NCBI RefSeq assembly: GCF_004208415.1
Contig: NZ_CP035758.1
Span: 4,898,001-4,962,000 of the forward strand
Length of the DNA stretch: 64,000 nt
Direction of reading: 5' to 3'
From: Ktedonosporobacter rubrisoli
Lineage (GTDB): Bacteria; Chloroflexota; Ktedonobacteria; Ktedonobacterales; Ktedonobacteraceae
The notes under the pieces are model-generated. The model was not told where the DNA came from and searched no databases. It was given only the letters and a program-made list of their open reading frames with translations. Below, one piece after another: positions 51,015 through 60,274 of this stretch (its first letter is position 1; the number at the start of each line of letters is the position of its first letter). A program made the position numbers and the translations under genes.

Positions 51015-52601
51015 GTGAATAGCAGTGAAATATATCAGACAACGAACATTAACACGGAGAGGCTTGGGAGCCCTGAAATGGTAGGCGGAGCTACAGGTCC
51101 TATTACCAAGGCTATCTCTCGACGACGCTCCCATCGTCGTCAGTGGCGCATATTTGAATGCATAGCCATGATCATACTTGATGCTATTCTCATTGATGCA
51201 TCATTCCGCGTAGCCTATTATTTTCGCTATGTGCTCCTGCGCCCAAGCAGTCTACTTGATACTCTTGCTAAAACTCTGATAGGCAGCGAGTTCAACAGCA
51301 CTTTCTTTACTACACCCTTAGATAACTTTGCGCCCTTAGAATTTGGTATTGTGATCGGGCTGATCGTTATTTTCATCCTACGTGGTCTGTATACTATCCG
51401 TCTCACCGGTAGCTGGTTCCGACAAGCGCGAACCATTCTAAACTCGGCTACCGTAGGGCTCACTCTCTTGATTGCCTACTACTTTGTTTTTCCAGCAATG
51501 TCTAACTCGCGTCTGCTGGTTCCATTTGTCTGGGCAACCGCTGTTGTGGTACTCTGCCTGGCTCGCCTGATCGTCTCAGGGGTTATGGTGCTGCTCTACA
51601 GAATTGGCCTCGGTGAGACACGTTTGCTCGTGGTAGGTTCCGGGCGCCTTGGCAAAATGATTATGCAGCATATCGCCGCTAACCCTGATCTCGGCTACTC
51701 TATCGTGGGTTTTCTTCATGATTTACAGCACGAGCCGCCCAGCGACTTTGGACGCTTTAAAATGTTGGGAACTATCGATGATATCGGGTATGTCATTCGC
51801 TCCATGCAAGTGGATGAGGTGATCATTGCGCTACCTTCAAATATGCATCAATACGCGGTAAGGAGCGTCAAGATGTGTGAGCGCCTGGGAACCTCCTTTA
51901 AGCTTGTGCCCGAACTTTATGAGTTAAGCTTATCGCGCATCGATATGGGAGTGATTGAAGGCATTCCTTTGTTGGGAATCAGGCAGGTCGCACTCAACTC
52001 CATACAGCGTTTTATCACACGCCTTGTCGATGTGACTGTTTCTATCCTGGTTCTGACCTTGAGCTCCCCCATCTGGCTATGTATTGCCTTGATAATTAAG
52101 CTGTCTTCGCAGGGACCGATCATCTTTAAGCAGAAGCGGGTAGGCCTCAATGGCAAGCTCTTTGAGATATACAAGTTTCGCTCAATGTACCAGAACGCTG
52201 ATCAGCGTTTGGCGACCTTGCTCGAAAAGAATGAGGCAACCGGCCCTCTCTTTAAAATGAAAGATGACCCGCGTATCACACCGATCGGCAAATTTATTCG
52301 CCGAACCAGCCTTGACGAAGTGCCACAGCTCATTAATGTCATTAAGGGAGATATGAGCCTGGTCGGACCACGGCCGGCCTTACAACGGGAAGTGGAGCAA
52401 TACGAAGAGTGGCAAAAGGGACGCCTGGCGATCAGGCCCGGCCTGACTGGTTTATGGCAAGTACGCGGTCGTAGTAACCTGAGCTTTGATGAGGGCGTCC
52501 TGATGGACCTGTACTATATAGAAAACTGGTCTCTGCGTCTGTACTTCCAGATTCTTTTCCGCACTATTCCAGCGGTTTTGTTTAGTCGAGGAGCGTATTA
52601 G
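51015..52601 (+). CDS. Polyprenyl-phosphate glycosyl-1-phosphate transferase, 528 aa
   Basis: Initiating enzyme that moves a sugar-1-phosphate to undecaprenyl phosphate. Five membrane segments (about 50-200), a nucleotide-binding-like middle domain (RLLVVGSGRLGKMIMQH), a further membrane segment near 340-360, and the C-terminal transferase domain with KRVGLNGKLFEIYKFRSM, IGKFIRRTSLDEVPQL and GDMSLVGPRPAL. GTG 51015 is the longest start; ATG 51078, with GGGAG seven bases upstream, is a good alternative. Tightly followed by the next GT4 gene. Confidence 0.94.
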   Translation: MNSSEIYQTTNINTERLGSPEMVGGATGPITKAISRRRSHRRQWRIFECIAMIILDAILIDASFRVAYYFRYVLLRPSSLLDTLAKTLIGSEFNSTFFTTPLDNFAPLEFGIVIGLIVIFILRGLYTIRLTGSWFRQARTILNSATVGLTLLIAYYFVFPAMSNSRLLVPFVWATAVVVLCLARLIVSGVMVLLYRIGLGETRLLVVGSGRLGKMIMQHIAANPDLGYSIVGFLHDLQHEPPSDFGRFKMLGTIDDIGYVIRSMQVDEVIIALPSNMHQYAVRSVKMCERLGTSFKLVPELYELSLSRIDMGVIEGIPLLGIRQVALNSIQRFITRLVDVTVSILVLTLSSPIWLCIALIIKLSSQGPIIFKQKRVGLNGKLFEIYKFRSMYQNADQRLATLLEKNEATGPLFKMKDDPRITPIGKFIRRTSLDEVPQLINVIKGDMSLVGPRPALQREVEQYEEWQKGRLAIRPGLTGLWQVRGRSNLSFDEGVLMDLYYIENWSLRLYFQILFRTIPAVLFSRGAY

Positions 52602-52605
52602 CCAC

Positions 52606-53742
52606 ATGAAAGTTGCATTAGTGCATGATTATCTCAATCAGATGGGCGGTGCGGAACGGGTTGTTATGGCGTTTCACGAAATTTTTCCTGATGCGCCAAT
52701 CTATACGTCTATCTACGATCCAGAGCTCGTCGATCCGGCTTTTCGGCGTATGGATATTCGCACTTCGTTCATGCAGAAATTGCCTCTGGTAACCAGGCAT
52801 CACCAGCCCTACCTGCCATTCTACCCCTTCGCCATGGAAAAGCTTGACCTACGGGGCTATGATCTTGTGCTTAGCAGTTCCAGCGCCTTTGGCAAGGGCG
52901 TGATTACCAGGCCAGAAACCCTGCATATTTGCTACTGCCATACCCCAATGCGCTGGTGCTGGAACTATGAAGAGTATGTCGAACGCGAACAGCTAGGCAA
53001 AGTAGCACGTAGTGTCTTGCCCTTCTTGATGACGGGATTGCGCGTCTGGGATCAGTCAAGCGCCATGCGGGTCGATCACTTTATCGCTAACTCGCCTGTC
53101 GTGGCAGAGCGCATTCAGAAATATTATCGGCGCGAAGCAGTAGTTATTCCACCACCAGTGGAGGCCGATCGTTTCCCGTTTGATCCCGCTACTCAGCCAG
53201 AGGATTACTTCCTCGTCCTGAGCCGCTTGATCCCCTATAAGCGTATAGACCTGGCGATTGAAGCCTGCAACCGCCTGCGTCTCCCCCTTGTCGTCATTGG
53301 GGGAGGGCGCGATCTTGAACGTCTTAGAGGCATGGCCGGGCCAACAATCCGCTTCCTGGGGCACTTGAGCGATGAAGAGGTGCTGTACTATTTTATGCAT
53401 TGTCGCGCCTTCTTATTTCCAGGGGAAGAAGATTTTGGGATTACGCCTCTGGAAGCCCAGGCGGCTGGACGGCCGGTTATTGCCTACGGGTCCGGCGGAG
53501 CCCTGGCCTCTATTGTGGATGGGGTAACCGGCGTTTTCTTCAAGGAGCAGACGGTTGAGAGCCTGATGGCTGTGCTGTCCTCCTTCGAGGAAGGAGCTTT
53601 CGATCCACAAACTATTCGCAATCATGCGCTTGAGTTTGATAAACCGCGTTTTCGACGGCGCATTCTGCAATTTATTGAGGCGAAATTAGGCGAGCCAGAA
53701 GAAAAGCAAGCTCGTACGCCAACTAACGATCTTATTCACTAA
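52606..53742 (+). CDS. GT4-family glycosyltransferase (WbaZ-like), 378 aa
   Basis: Starts MKVALVHDYLNQMGGAERV, characteristic of mannosyl/rhamnosyl transferases of exopolysaccharide clusters. GT-B fold, with YCHTPMRWCWNYEEYV in the acceptor lobe and LSRLIPYKRIDLAIEA and GEEDFGITPLEAQAAGRPVIA (EX7E) in the donor lobe. Only four bases separate it from the preceding gene, so they are one transcript. Specific sugar unknown. Confidence 0.93.
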   Translation: MKVALVHDYLNQMGGAERVVMAFHEIFPDAPIYTSIYDPELVDPAFRRMDIRTSFMQKLPLVTRHHQPYLPFYPFAMEKLDLRGYDLVLSSSSAFGKGVITRPETLHICYCHTPMRWCWNYEEYVEREQLGKVARSVLPFLMTGLRVWDQSSAMRVDHFIANSPVVAERIQKYYRREAVVIPPPVEADRFPFDPATQPEDYFLVLSRLIPYKRIDLAIEACNRLRLPLVVIGGGRDLERLRGMAGPTIRFLGHLSDEEVLYYFMHCRAFLFPGEEDFGITPLEAQAAGRPVIAYGSGGALASIVDGVTGVFFKEQTVESLMAVLSSFEEGAFDPQTIRNHALEFDKPRFRRRILQFIEAKLGEPEEKQARTPTNDLIH

Positions 53743-53772
53743 GCAATATCGGCGAGAAAGGGTTTTAGGGAC

Positions 53773-54600
53773 GTGGAACTACGGTCTTACTGGAAAATTA
53801 TTTGGAGGCGGGGCTGGATTATTATCCTTGTCGTAGGAATTATTGCGATCTACACGGGATATCAATATTATCATTTAGCAAAAACGCCGGGAGCCCTAAA
53901 AGCTTATCAATCTAATGTCTCTGTACGTATAGGATTACAAGCGACGCAAAATAGCACAGATCAGAGCTATGCTGACTATATATCAGCATCAGAAACTCTG
54001 GCCGATGAGCTAGCAACGGGCCCGCTCATCACCTCAAACGAGTTTGATACTGAGGTTTCACAACAAATCCAGAAGGATATGAGCCAGATTACGCAGCGCT
54101 TTGGCCCGCAAGCTGATCTTGGAGACTGGCAAAATCCCGGCGCTATTGGGAGCTCTTTAACGGCTACACGGGCCCATAGTCTTGTCACTATCAGCGTTAC
54201 ATGGTCAACGCCCGCCGGGGCATGGGCAATCGCTAATGCTGTGGGTGAGGTAAGCGTTGCCCATATCAGCTCATACCTCGATTATGAGATACGCAACACT
54301 ACTCCCTCGCTTAAGCAACGCAACGAGATCCATCCCCTCGTATCAGCCGAAGTCATCAGTAGCGCAACAGCTCCGGCGCTTGTGCCAGGGCCTTTGGCGT
54401 CCAAGCCAACACTATTACTCGTGCTTGTAGTCGTCGCCTTGATTATTGGCATTGCGCTGGCGTTTCTCATCGATTATCTAGATGACCGAATTCGCAATAA
54501 AGATGAGGCGGTCCAGCTACTTCAGCTGCCCATCTATGGTGAGGTACCGCCAGCCCCTACTCCGGGCAGAAATAGATCCCAGCACTCACCCGCCGCATAA
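53773..54600 (+). CDS. Wzz/YveK-like chain-length protein, 275 aa
   Basis: Polysaccharide co-polymerase. N-terminal membrane segment (about 14-32), an extracytoplasmic helical domain (about 40-205), a second segment (about 210-232) and a short cytoplasmic tail. The family's PxxP region before the second segment reads ALVPGPLASKP. Start is GTG 53773, with AAAGGG ten bases upstream. In related systems such a protein pairs with a BY-kinase; here the next gene is a degenerate version of one. Confidence 0.85.
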   Translation: MELRSYWKIIWRRGWIIILVVGIIAIYTGYQYYHLAKTPGALKAYQSNVSVRIGLQATQNSTDQSYADYISASETLADELATGPLITSNEFDTEVSQQIQKDMSQITQRFGPQADLGDWQNPGAIGSSLTATRAHSLVTISVTWSTPAGAWAIANAVGEVSVAHISSYLDYEIRNTTPSLKQRNEIHPLVSAEVISSATAPALVPGPLASKPTLLLVLVVVALIIGIALAFLIDYLDDRIRNKDEAVQLLQLPIYGEVPPAPTPGRNRSQHSPAA

Positions 54601-54625
54601 ACCCGGCAAATTTGGGTGGAATATA

Positions 54626-54654
54626 TTGACAGCAAGAATCAGGACAATTATAGT
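54626..54654 (+). promoter_or_regulatory. Internal consensus promoter in exopolysaccharide cluster
   Basis: TTGACA (54626-54631), 17-base spacer, TATAGT (54649-54654), in the 143-base gap before the BY-kinase-like gene. Confidence 0.8.
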
Positions 54655-54669
54655 ACAATCGATCCTGGC

Positions 54670-54712
54670 AAAGAGGCGGAGAGGAACCGAGAAACACAAC
54701 CTCCGCCTCTTT
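54670..54712 (+). promoter_or_regulatory. Leader hairpin (possible attenuator)
   Basis: 12-bp perfect stem AAAGAGGCGGAG (54670-54681) with CTCCGCCTCTTT (54701-54712), 19-base loop, starting about 10 bases after the expected transcription start. No T tract follows, so it may stabilise or regulate the leader rather than end it. Confidence 0.55.
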
Positions 54713-54743
54713 CCATGTAGGGATAGAATACAGGAGTTTTGCC

Positions 54744-55430
54744 GTGGCCATATTATCACAAGAGCAGGTTTCGCTGCTTACAGATTATGATGCAGACTCT
54801 ACATATAGTACAGCCTATCATACGTTGTATGCGAATATTCGTTTTAGTTGGAACGATGAACAGCTCGGGCCACACACTATTCTTTTCGCGACACCAGCAG
54901 CTTATCCTGGCTATGCGGGGGCCGCGGCCAACGTTGCTATCGCAGCGGCACAAAGTAACACTCCCACTATCCTGATTGATGCAAGCCTTCATACGCCAGG
55001 TTTGCAGCAACGCTTTGGCGTCGTTACTAGTGGAGGGTTAAGCAATCTTCTCGCAGAAGAGAAGCTCAACGCGCAAACGTTGGCCCTTTGTCTTAGCGAG
55101 ACCTTTGTGCCAAATCTACGCTTGCTGTGTGCTGGGACGGCAACAGTACCATCCCAGGAAATCAGTCGTCTATTGGCTACAAGGTTGCCAGTCGTGCTAG
55201 CCGGACTACGGCAGTATCTTGCAGAGTCATCAAGTGAGCAGAGTCTTATTATTTTCAATAGTGCACCGGTGCTGGCGAGTATTAATACCGCTCAGATTAG
55301 TTCGATAGTGGATCAGACCTTTCTACTTATTTCCTCGGGGCGCACATCGCGGACTCAAGCCAAACGTGCGCAAGAGCAGTTAGAGCGGGCACACGCTAAA
55401 CTTACCGGAATCGTTATGCTAGATGTTTAG
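54744..55430 (+). CDS. CpsD/BY-kinase-like protein lacking Walker A, 228 aa
   Basis: Overall order matches CpsD/CapB tyrosine kinases: YRTLRTN-like start (TAYHTLYANIRFSW), ATPAAYPGYAGAAANVAIAAAQ region, Walker A'-like TILIDASLHTPGLQQRFG, GGLSNLL, NLRLLCAG, and a C-terminal strand GIVMLDV. But the GEGKST P-loop is gone (no Lys), the Walker B Asp is Asn (LIIFNSAP), and the C-terminal Tyr cluster is absent. It should not bind or transfer phosphate normally; it may be a scaffold for the Wzz-like protein. GTG 54744 has CAGGAG seven bases upstream. Confidence 0.75.
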   Translation: MAILSQEQVSLLTDYDADSTYSTAYHTLYANIRFSWNDEQLGPHTILFATPAAYPGYAGAAANVAIAAAQSNTPTILIDASLHTPGLQQRFGVVTSGGLSNLLAEEKLNAQTLALCLSETFVPNLRLLCAGTATVPSQEISRLLATRLPVVLAGLRQYLAESSSEQSLIIFNSAPVLASINTAQISSIVDQTFLLISSGRTSRTQAKRAQEQLERAHAKLTGIVMLDV

Positions 55431-55504
55431 AATTTGTATTTTGCAGAAATTATTTGGCATAGAGGTCTTTATAAGAGATATCGCCACTGAGGAGAAAATA
55501 CGAT

Positions 55505-56167
55505 ATGCAAGGACGACAAGATCATAGCGGTGAGCTGTGGGAGAAACCAGCTAATAAACGCACTGCTGAGCTCAATGGGACGGGCAAGCATCGTACAATC
55601 CCTCAGCGTCCTCCGGGAATGGCGCGTATCGAACATCCACCGGCCAAGCCTCGTGTAGCCCGGCCGCAGAGCCAGACTTCGACGCCAAAAAAATTTCGTA
55701 AACAGCTTCTCATTATCACTGCCATTTTTTTTGTCTGCGCGGCAGCCGCTGGCATTGGCAGTTATATGGCCTACAATTTGTTCCAGGGAATAAGCGTTAG
55801 CTCTGGCGCCTCTACGGCAGCAGCGGGCTTTCTAGGTGCCGTCTCTAAAAGTGATTATGCCCAGGCGTATACTTATCTTGGCCCCGCTATTACGCTCCCT
55901 ACGCATCAGGCCCAGTTTATTCAGCAGGCCCAGGCTCTTGATCGCTGCTATGGCCCGGTCGCCGATTACAGCGAGGTCGCCAATAGTGCTACCAATCAAG
56001 ATAACAGCCAGAGCTTTAGCTATACACTTACCCGAAGCAAACTAAAGAAGCCATATCAAATACGTATTACTTTGCAGCAGGATAGAGATAGCCCCAACAC
56101 CTGGAAAATTGCTGATTACGGCAATGATCTAGGTCCTGGAGCCTCGGCACCCGCCTGCAAAGCCTGA
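55505..56167 (+). CDS. Membrane-anchored hypothetical protein, 220 aa
   Basis: N-terminal 65 residues are polar and basic (Pro/Arg-rich); one membrane segment (about 69-90, LLIITAIFFVCAAAAGIGSY); then an extracytoplasmic domain of about 120 residues starting GFLGAVSKSDYAQAYTYLGP, which looks like NTF2/DUF4878-type domains. GAGGAG lies eight bases before the ATG. Probably the last gene of the exopolysaccharide transcript; a terminator follows. Function unknown. Confidence 0.75.
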   Translation: MQGRQDHSGELWEKPANKRTAELNGTGKHRTIPQRPPGMARIEHPPAKPRVARPQSQTSTPKKFRKQLLIITAIFFVCAAAAGIGSYMAYNLFQGISVSSGASTAAAGFLGAVSKSDYAQAYTYLGPAITLPTHQAQFIQQAQALDRCYGPVADYSEVANSATNQDNSQSFSYTLTRSKLKKPYQIRITLQQDRDSPNTWKIADYGNDLGPGASAPACKA

Positions 56168-56182
56168 TCATCGACCCACTTC

Positions 56183-56227
56183 GAGCCACCAGGAGAGCGA
56201 TGTTACTCTCTGGTGGCTCATCTTTTT
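56183..56227 (+). terminator. Terminator of exopolysaccharide cluster
   Basis: Stem of 9 plus 5 bp with one bulge (56183-56197 with 56206-56219), followed by TCTTTTTCC. Confidence 0.85.
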
Positions 56228-56504
56228 CCTCTTCATTCAGGCAGATACCTTCTCTTTTCCCTCACCTATCTAAACTATCCTTGCAGATCATATCAAGCCT
56301 GCTCGCTTGTGCCTTGCCCGGGCCTGATCTTCAGTTTTTTTCAGCCTCCCACCAGCTTCGAGATCAGGTAGTTGGTAGCTGCGGATTTGCGAAAAGGCAA
56401 CTGAATGAATGGACAGTCCGTATAAGAAGACAAAGTATAGGGAAAACTTTTTTAAATTGATAATTCACAGCAAAAAGATTTAAGACATAGATTGGACCGG
56501 CAGT

Positions 56505-57236
56505 ATGGGTATATGGTTTCTAGCTCTGCAGCACTATCCACTGGCTTCTATTATCTCACTGGAAACACTACAATATGTCCTGGCAACCTTTGGCTATCCA
56601 GCAGTAGCCCTCTTTATTCTTATAGAAAGTGCGGGAATACCCTTTCCCGGCGAAACAATGCTGCTGCTCGCCTCTTTCTACGCCGCCATAGATCAGCGCT
56701 TACAGATCCCCATTGTGATCGCCTGTGCCGCCGCCGGGGCCATCATAGGCGATAATCTCGGTTATTATGTAGGACGTGTGGGCGGACGCCGCTTTGTCCA
56801 GCGTTTTGGGCGCTACTTCTTTGTGAAACCCCACCACCTTAGCTACGCTGAACGATTTTTTGAAAAGCATGGAGGCAAAACTGTCTTCTTCGGACGTTTC
56901 ACCGCCATCTTGCGGGCCTGGGCAGCCTTTCTTGCGGGAGTGCATCAAATGCACTGGCGAACCTTTCTCATCTATAATGCTGCCGGGGGGATTCTATGGG
57001 CTATTATCTATGGCCTGCTTGGCTACCTGGCCGGGCGCGTCTTCCATGATAACTTTGCTCAGGTGGAGCAGATCGCGGGCACAATGGGCTGGATAGGCGC
57101 AGCTATCTTTGTGCTGGTTCTGGCTACGGCTATTGTGCTTATTCGCAGACGCCAACGCATTCGAGCAAAAAATGTCGCCGCCGAACAAGATCAAGCTCAG
57201 GAGACAAATGTTCCTGCCGAGCGGCACACGCATTAG
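56505..57236 (+). CDS. DedA/VTT-family membrane protein, 243 aa
   Basis: Integral membrane protein of the DedA group, linked to undecaprenyl-phosphate recycling and membrane homeostasis. Conserved IESAGIPFPGETMLLLASF, GDNLGYYVGRVGG (about 83-95), KHGGKTVFFGRFTAILRAWAAFLAG and the C-terminal G-x-W-x3-GYxxG (GGILWAIIYGLLGYLAG). About five to six membrane segments, then a charged tail of 35 residues. No clear ribosome site before ATG 56505. A strong hairpin follows. Confidence 0.92.
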   Translation: MGIWFLALQHYPLASIISLETLQYVLATFGYPAVALFILIESAGIPFPGETMLLLASFYAAIDQRLQIPIVIACAAAGAIIGDNLGYYVGRVGGRRFVQRFGRYFFVKPHHLSYAERFFEKHGGKTVFFGRFTAILRAWAAFLAGVHQMHWRTFLIYNAAGGILWAIIYGLLGYLAGRVFHDNFAQVEQIAGTMGWIGAAIFVLVLATAIVLIRRRQRIRAKNVAAEQDQAQETNVPAERHTH

Positions 57237-57364
57237 CCGCTCAACTGTAGAAGCAAGCAACAAATCCCGTTATTACTACGACATTACTCTGATCTTTCAG
57301 CCGGCTCTAGAAGCGCAGCAGGAATACGCTTCTCTGCTGTGCTGCTCAGTGGCAGTTGCTGAGC

Positions 57365-57408
57365 GGTTCCACTGTAATAGCCTTACACATCTTGATTACA
57401 GTGGAACC
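57365..57408. terminator. Terminator between DedA and acyl-CoA dehydrogenase genes
   Basis: 13-bp perfect stem (57365-57377 with 57396-57408), 18-base loop, then ATAAATTTTCC on the plus strand; between convergent genes. Confidence 0.75.
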
Positions 57409-57432
57409 ATAAATTTTCCAGGAAACTAATAC

Positions 57433-58625
57433 TCAGGAGAAGGCATTATGGCCGGTGATAGCCTGACCAATAATGAGGGTATGAACGTCGTCTGTCCCTT
57501 CATAGGTAAAGACCGATTCAAGATTATTCATGTGACGAATGATTGGATACTCTAGCGTAATTCCGTTGGCTCCCAGAATTGTACGAGCTTCGCGCGCCGT
57601 TTGCAAAGCTTCGCGCACATTGTTACGCTTGGCTACTGAAACCTGCACAGGATGCAACAAGCCCTCATCCTTCAGACGTCCAAGCTGTAAGGAGAGCAAC
57701 TGGGCTTTCGTCAGCTCGGTAGCCATGATAGCAAGTTTTTGCTGCACAAGCTGAAAGCTTGCAATGGGCCGCTTGAACTGGATGCGCGATTTAGCATAAT
57801 CGAGTGCTACCTCATAGCAACTACGTGCAGCCCCCATTGCCCCCAGGCAATCCCATAACGAGCCTCATCCAGGCAGGACAAAGGTCCACGCATACCACGT
57901 ACATTTGGTAGCATATTCTCCGCAGGTATCCGGCAATCCTCAAAATGTAGCTCCGAAGTAACGGAGGCGCGCAAAGAGAGCTTCTGATGGATATTGCTTG
58001 TCGTAAAGCCGGGGGTACCACGCTCCACAAGAAAACCCCTGATTCCGTCCTCAGCACGGGCCCAGACAACAGCTAAATCTGCAATACCACCATTGGTAAT
58101 CCACATCTTCGTGCCGTTCAAAATATAAGAGTCGCCGTCTTTACGCGCAGCAGTGCGCATACCAGCAGCCTCGCTACCAAAATCGGGTTCAGTCAAACCG
58201 AAACAACCAATCACCTCGCCGCTCGCCATCTTTGGCAGCCAGCGCTCCTTCTGCTCTTCTGAGCCAAAGGCATAAATAGGAAACATGGCCAGCGAACCTT
58301 GCACAGATACAAACGAGCGTAGGCCGCTATCACCTGCCTCCAGTTCCTGGCAAGCCAGACCATAGCATACGGCATTGAGCCCGGCACAGCCGTACCCTTC
58401 AAGGTGCATACCAAGCAAACCAAGCTCGGCAATTTCCGGAATGAGCTCACGAGGGAAGGTACCATCTTCAAAGTTCTTATCAATGATTGGTAATACCCGC
58501 TCGCTCACAAACTTACGTACGGTATCGCGCACCATACGTTCTTCTTCGTTCAGCAAATGATCAACATTGTAGAGATCAGAGGCTGGAGGTAGTTGGGCTC
58601 TGTGTTCAAAGGTCTTTTGTGCCAT
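57433..58625 (-). pseudogene. gcdH: Glutaryl-CoA-dehydrogenase-like acyl-CoA dehydrogenase, interrupted by a one-base deletion
   Basis: FAD-dependent acyl-CoA dehydrogenase. The first frame (to 57807) gives the N-terminal and beta domains (LTEPDFGSEAAGMRT, TKMWITNGGIADLAVVWA) and ends AWGQWGLHV. The rest, MGAARSCYEVALDYAKSRIQFKRP to the end, is in another frame to 57433. Adding one G to the G5 run (plus 57840-57844) restores GIAWGAMGAARS and a full 397-residue protein. The C-terminal TYEGTDDVHTLIIGQAITG is the GcdH-type signature with the catalytic Glu. AAAGGGG lies upstream of ATG 58625. Pseudogene or homopolymer error. Confidence 0.9.
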
Positions 58626-58807
58626 ACAGTAACTATCCCCTTTATAGTAAATACCAGGTTATCCATCAGGGTACACTCTCAACAACGATGTAGATTACCC
58701 TTTCGCTATTATATCTCATACTGTCACCCCCACAGATTCTCACCGCAACAAGTTACCCTCAAGAGATCATAAATGGGAAAAGCAAGGAGAATAGCAGATA
58801 TATTGAA

Positions 58808-58836
58808 TCCACACATTTACACAAGTATGGTATACT
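58808..58836 (+). promoter_or_regulatory. Extended -10 promoter of small membrane protein gene
   Basis: TCCACA (58808-58813), 17-base spacer, TGG next to TATACT (58831-58836), 70 bases before the ATG. Confidence 0.6.
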
Positions 58837-58905
58837 ACTTTGTAAATATCATCAGTGGCATATACCTAATTTTACCTATTAAAAGTAAAAGGAGCAAAAG
58901 ACTTC

Positions 58906-59241
58906 ATGTCTTACCAAATGCCCTCCGAAGGGGAATCCCAGAGATACCAATCGGGCTATTCCGCCGGTGAACTGGGCTCCTCTTATAGTGATTCTTTCGG
59001 CAGCCAACAAAGTCAGAAAATAGGACAGATTCCCTCTAGCCCAAGTTCCACGATCGGGCCAAGGCTAGCGCTGGCCATTGTTTCGGTAGTCATGCTCGTA
59101 CCACTCTCAGCCATCATACTTCTGGGAGGTTCCTCTTCAATGGAAGGTTTTGGCTTTATAGTTAGCCGCTTAATCGCTCTAGGCCTGGTATGCATAACTA
59201 TCGCAATAATCAACGTGGTTTTCAACTTCAAACACGTATAA
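58906..59241 (+). CDS. Small membrane protein, 111 aa
   Basis: About 50 polar N-terminal residues rich in Ser, Gln, Tyr and Gly, then two membrane segments (about 53-75 and 84-106) ending NFKHV. AAAGGAG is 11 bases before the ATG. Promoter and terminator define it as a single-gene unit. No family recognised. Confidence 0.7.
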   Translation: MSYQMPSEGESQRYQSGYSAGELGSSYSDSFGSQQSQKIGQIPSSPSSTIGPRLALAIVSVVMLVPLSAIILLGGSSSMEGFGFIVSRLIALGLVCITIAIINVVFNFKHV

Positions 59242-59264
59242 GGCCCAGTTATAGGGCCTTATTC
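59240..59264 (+). terminator. Terminator of small membrane protein gene
   Basis: 7-bp stem AAGGCCC/GGGCCTT overlapping the stop codon, followed by ATTCTTCT. Confidence 0.8.
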
Positions 59265-59492
59265 TTCTCCTACTTCTCTTGCAAGCCTCATTCCCATGAA
59301 GCCTGTACCAAAGCGGAAACATTTCCTCCAACGCTGAACGTGATCTCACTATAACTCTATACCTCTCAGTAAAGCGCCAGGAAAAAGGTCTTCTATCTGA
59401 AACATAAAACGCGCTCGCCCGTAAAATGTTTAACTGAGATAATGATCAGGTAGAGACATTCTTAAAAAATTGCTGGAGTATCAACGATAGCT

Positions 59493-60194
59493 ATGCAAAA
59501 TACTTATTATCCCGATCCAAATACCTATTACCCGGAGCCGGGGCCTTACGGACGTCCTTTCCCTAAGCCGCCACGCGCGAAAAAGCCTTCATTTCTCTTT
59601 ATAATTATTACAATGTTTCTTGGCAGTCTAGCACTTTGTGCAGTTGTAGCGCTTTGTATAGGCATTTTTCTGGCTCAAGAGAACTCCACACCACGTAAGG
59701 CAAAAACTCAAAAGGTAACGCCTTTGCACCCCAAAGAATATTACAACCTTACCATCAAACCCTCAATCACTGCAGATTTCATTGACAGTGTATTAGACAA
59801 TTATGCTTCACCAGCGAAAGGCAAAGGCCAGAAACTTTACGATTACGGGCTCAAATATGGGATTGATCCGGCATACGCCCTGGCCTTCTTCCTGGAAGAA
59901 AGCAACTTTGGTACCGCAGGTGTAGCAACCGTCACGCACTCGTTAGGCAATATTCGCGCCGCAGATGGCCAGCCCGAGTACAAAGGCTACCGCCGATATG
60001 CTACATGGGAAGAAGGATTTGAAGACTGGTACAGGCTTATTTCCAAACAGTATGTGCAGAAATGGGGCTTACACACGGTCGATCAGATTGTCCCCATCTA
60101 CGCTCCAAGCGAAGATAACAATAATGTAGACGCCTATATCCGCGTGGTCAAGCAGGCTATCGATACCTGGCGGCAAGGTGATATAGAAGTATAA
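59493..60194 (+). CDS. Membrane-anchored glucosaminidase-like protein, 233 aa
   Basis: Pro/Tyr-rich cytoplasmic N-terminus (1-33), one membrane segment (about 34-58), then a domain (about 95-230) like mannosyl-glycoprotein endo-beta-N-acetylglucosaminidases (GH73). YGIDPAYALAFFLEESNFG carries the likely catalytic Glu, followed by SLGNIRA and the YATWEEGFEDWYRLI block. Probably trims peptidoglycan at the cell surface. Weak ribosome site (CTGGAG 14 bases upstream). Confidence 0.85.
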   Translation: MQNTYYPDPNTYYPEPGPYGRPFPKPPRAKKPSFLFIIITMFLGSLALCAVVALCIGIFLAQENSTPRKAKTQKVTPLHPKEYYNLTIKPSITADFIDSVLDNYASPAKGKGQKLYDYGLKYGIDPAYALAFFLEESNFGTAGVATVTHSLGNIRAADGQPEYKGYRRYATWEEGFEDWYRLISKQYVQKWGLHTVDQIVPIYAPSEDNNNVDAYIRVVKQAIDTWRQGDIEV

Positions 60195-60196
60195 GG

Positions 60197-60249
60197 TTAG
60201 CCACCTTGCACGCCAGCCCTGTATGTGACTAAATCGGCAAAGTGGCTAA
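60197..60249. terminator. Hairpin between convergent genes
   Basis: 8-bp stem TTAGCCAC (60197-60204) with GTGGCTAA (60242-60249), 37-base loop; GCTAAAG/CTTTAGC further right can pair instead. Weak as a terminator but well placed. Confidence 0.45.
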
Positions 60250-60274
60250 AGAAGGCAAATGCCCTGCCAGCCCT

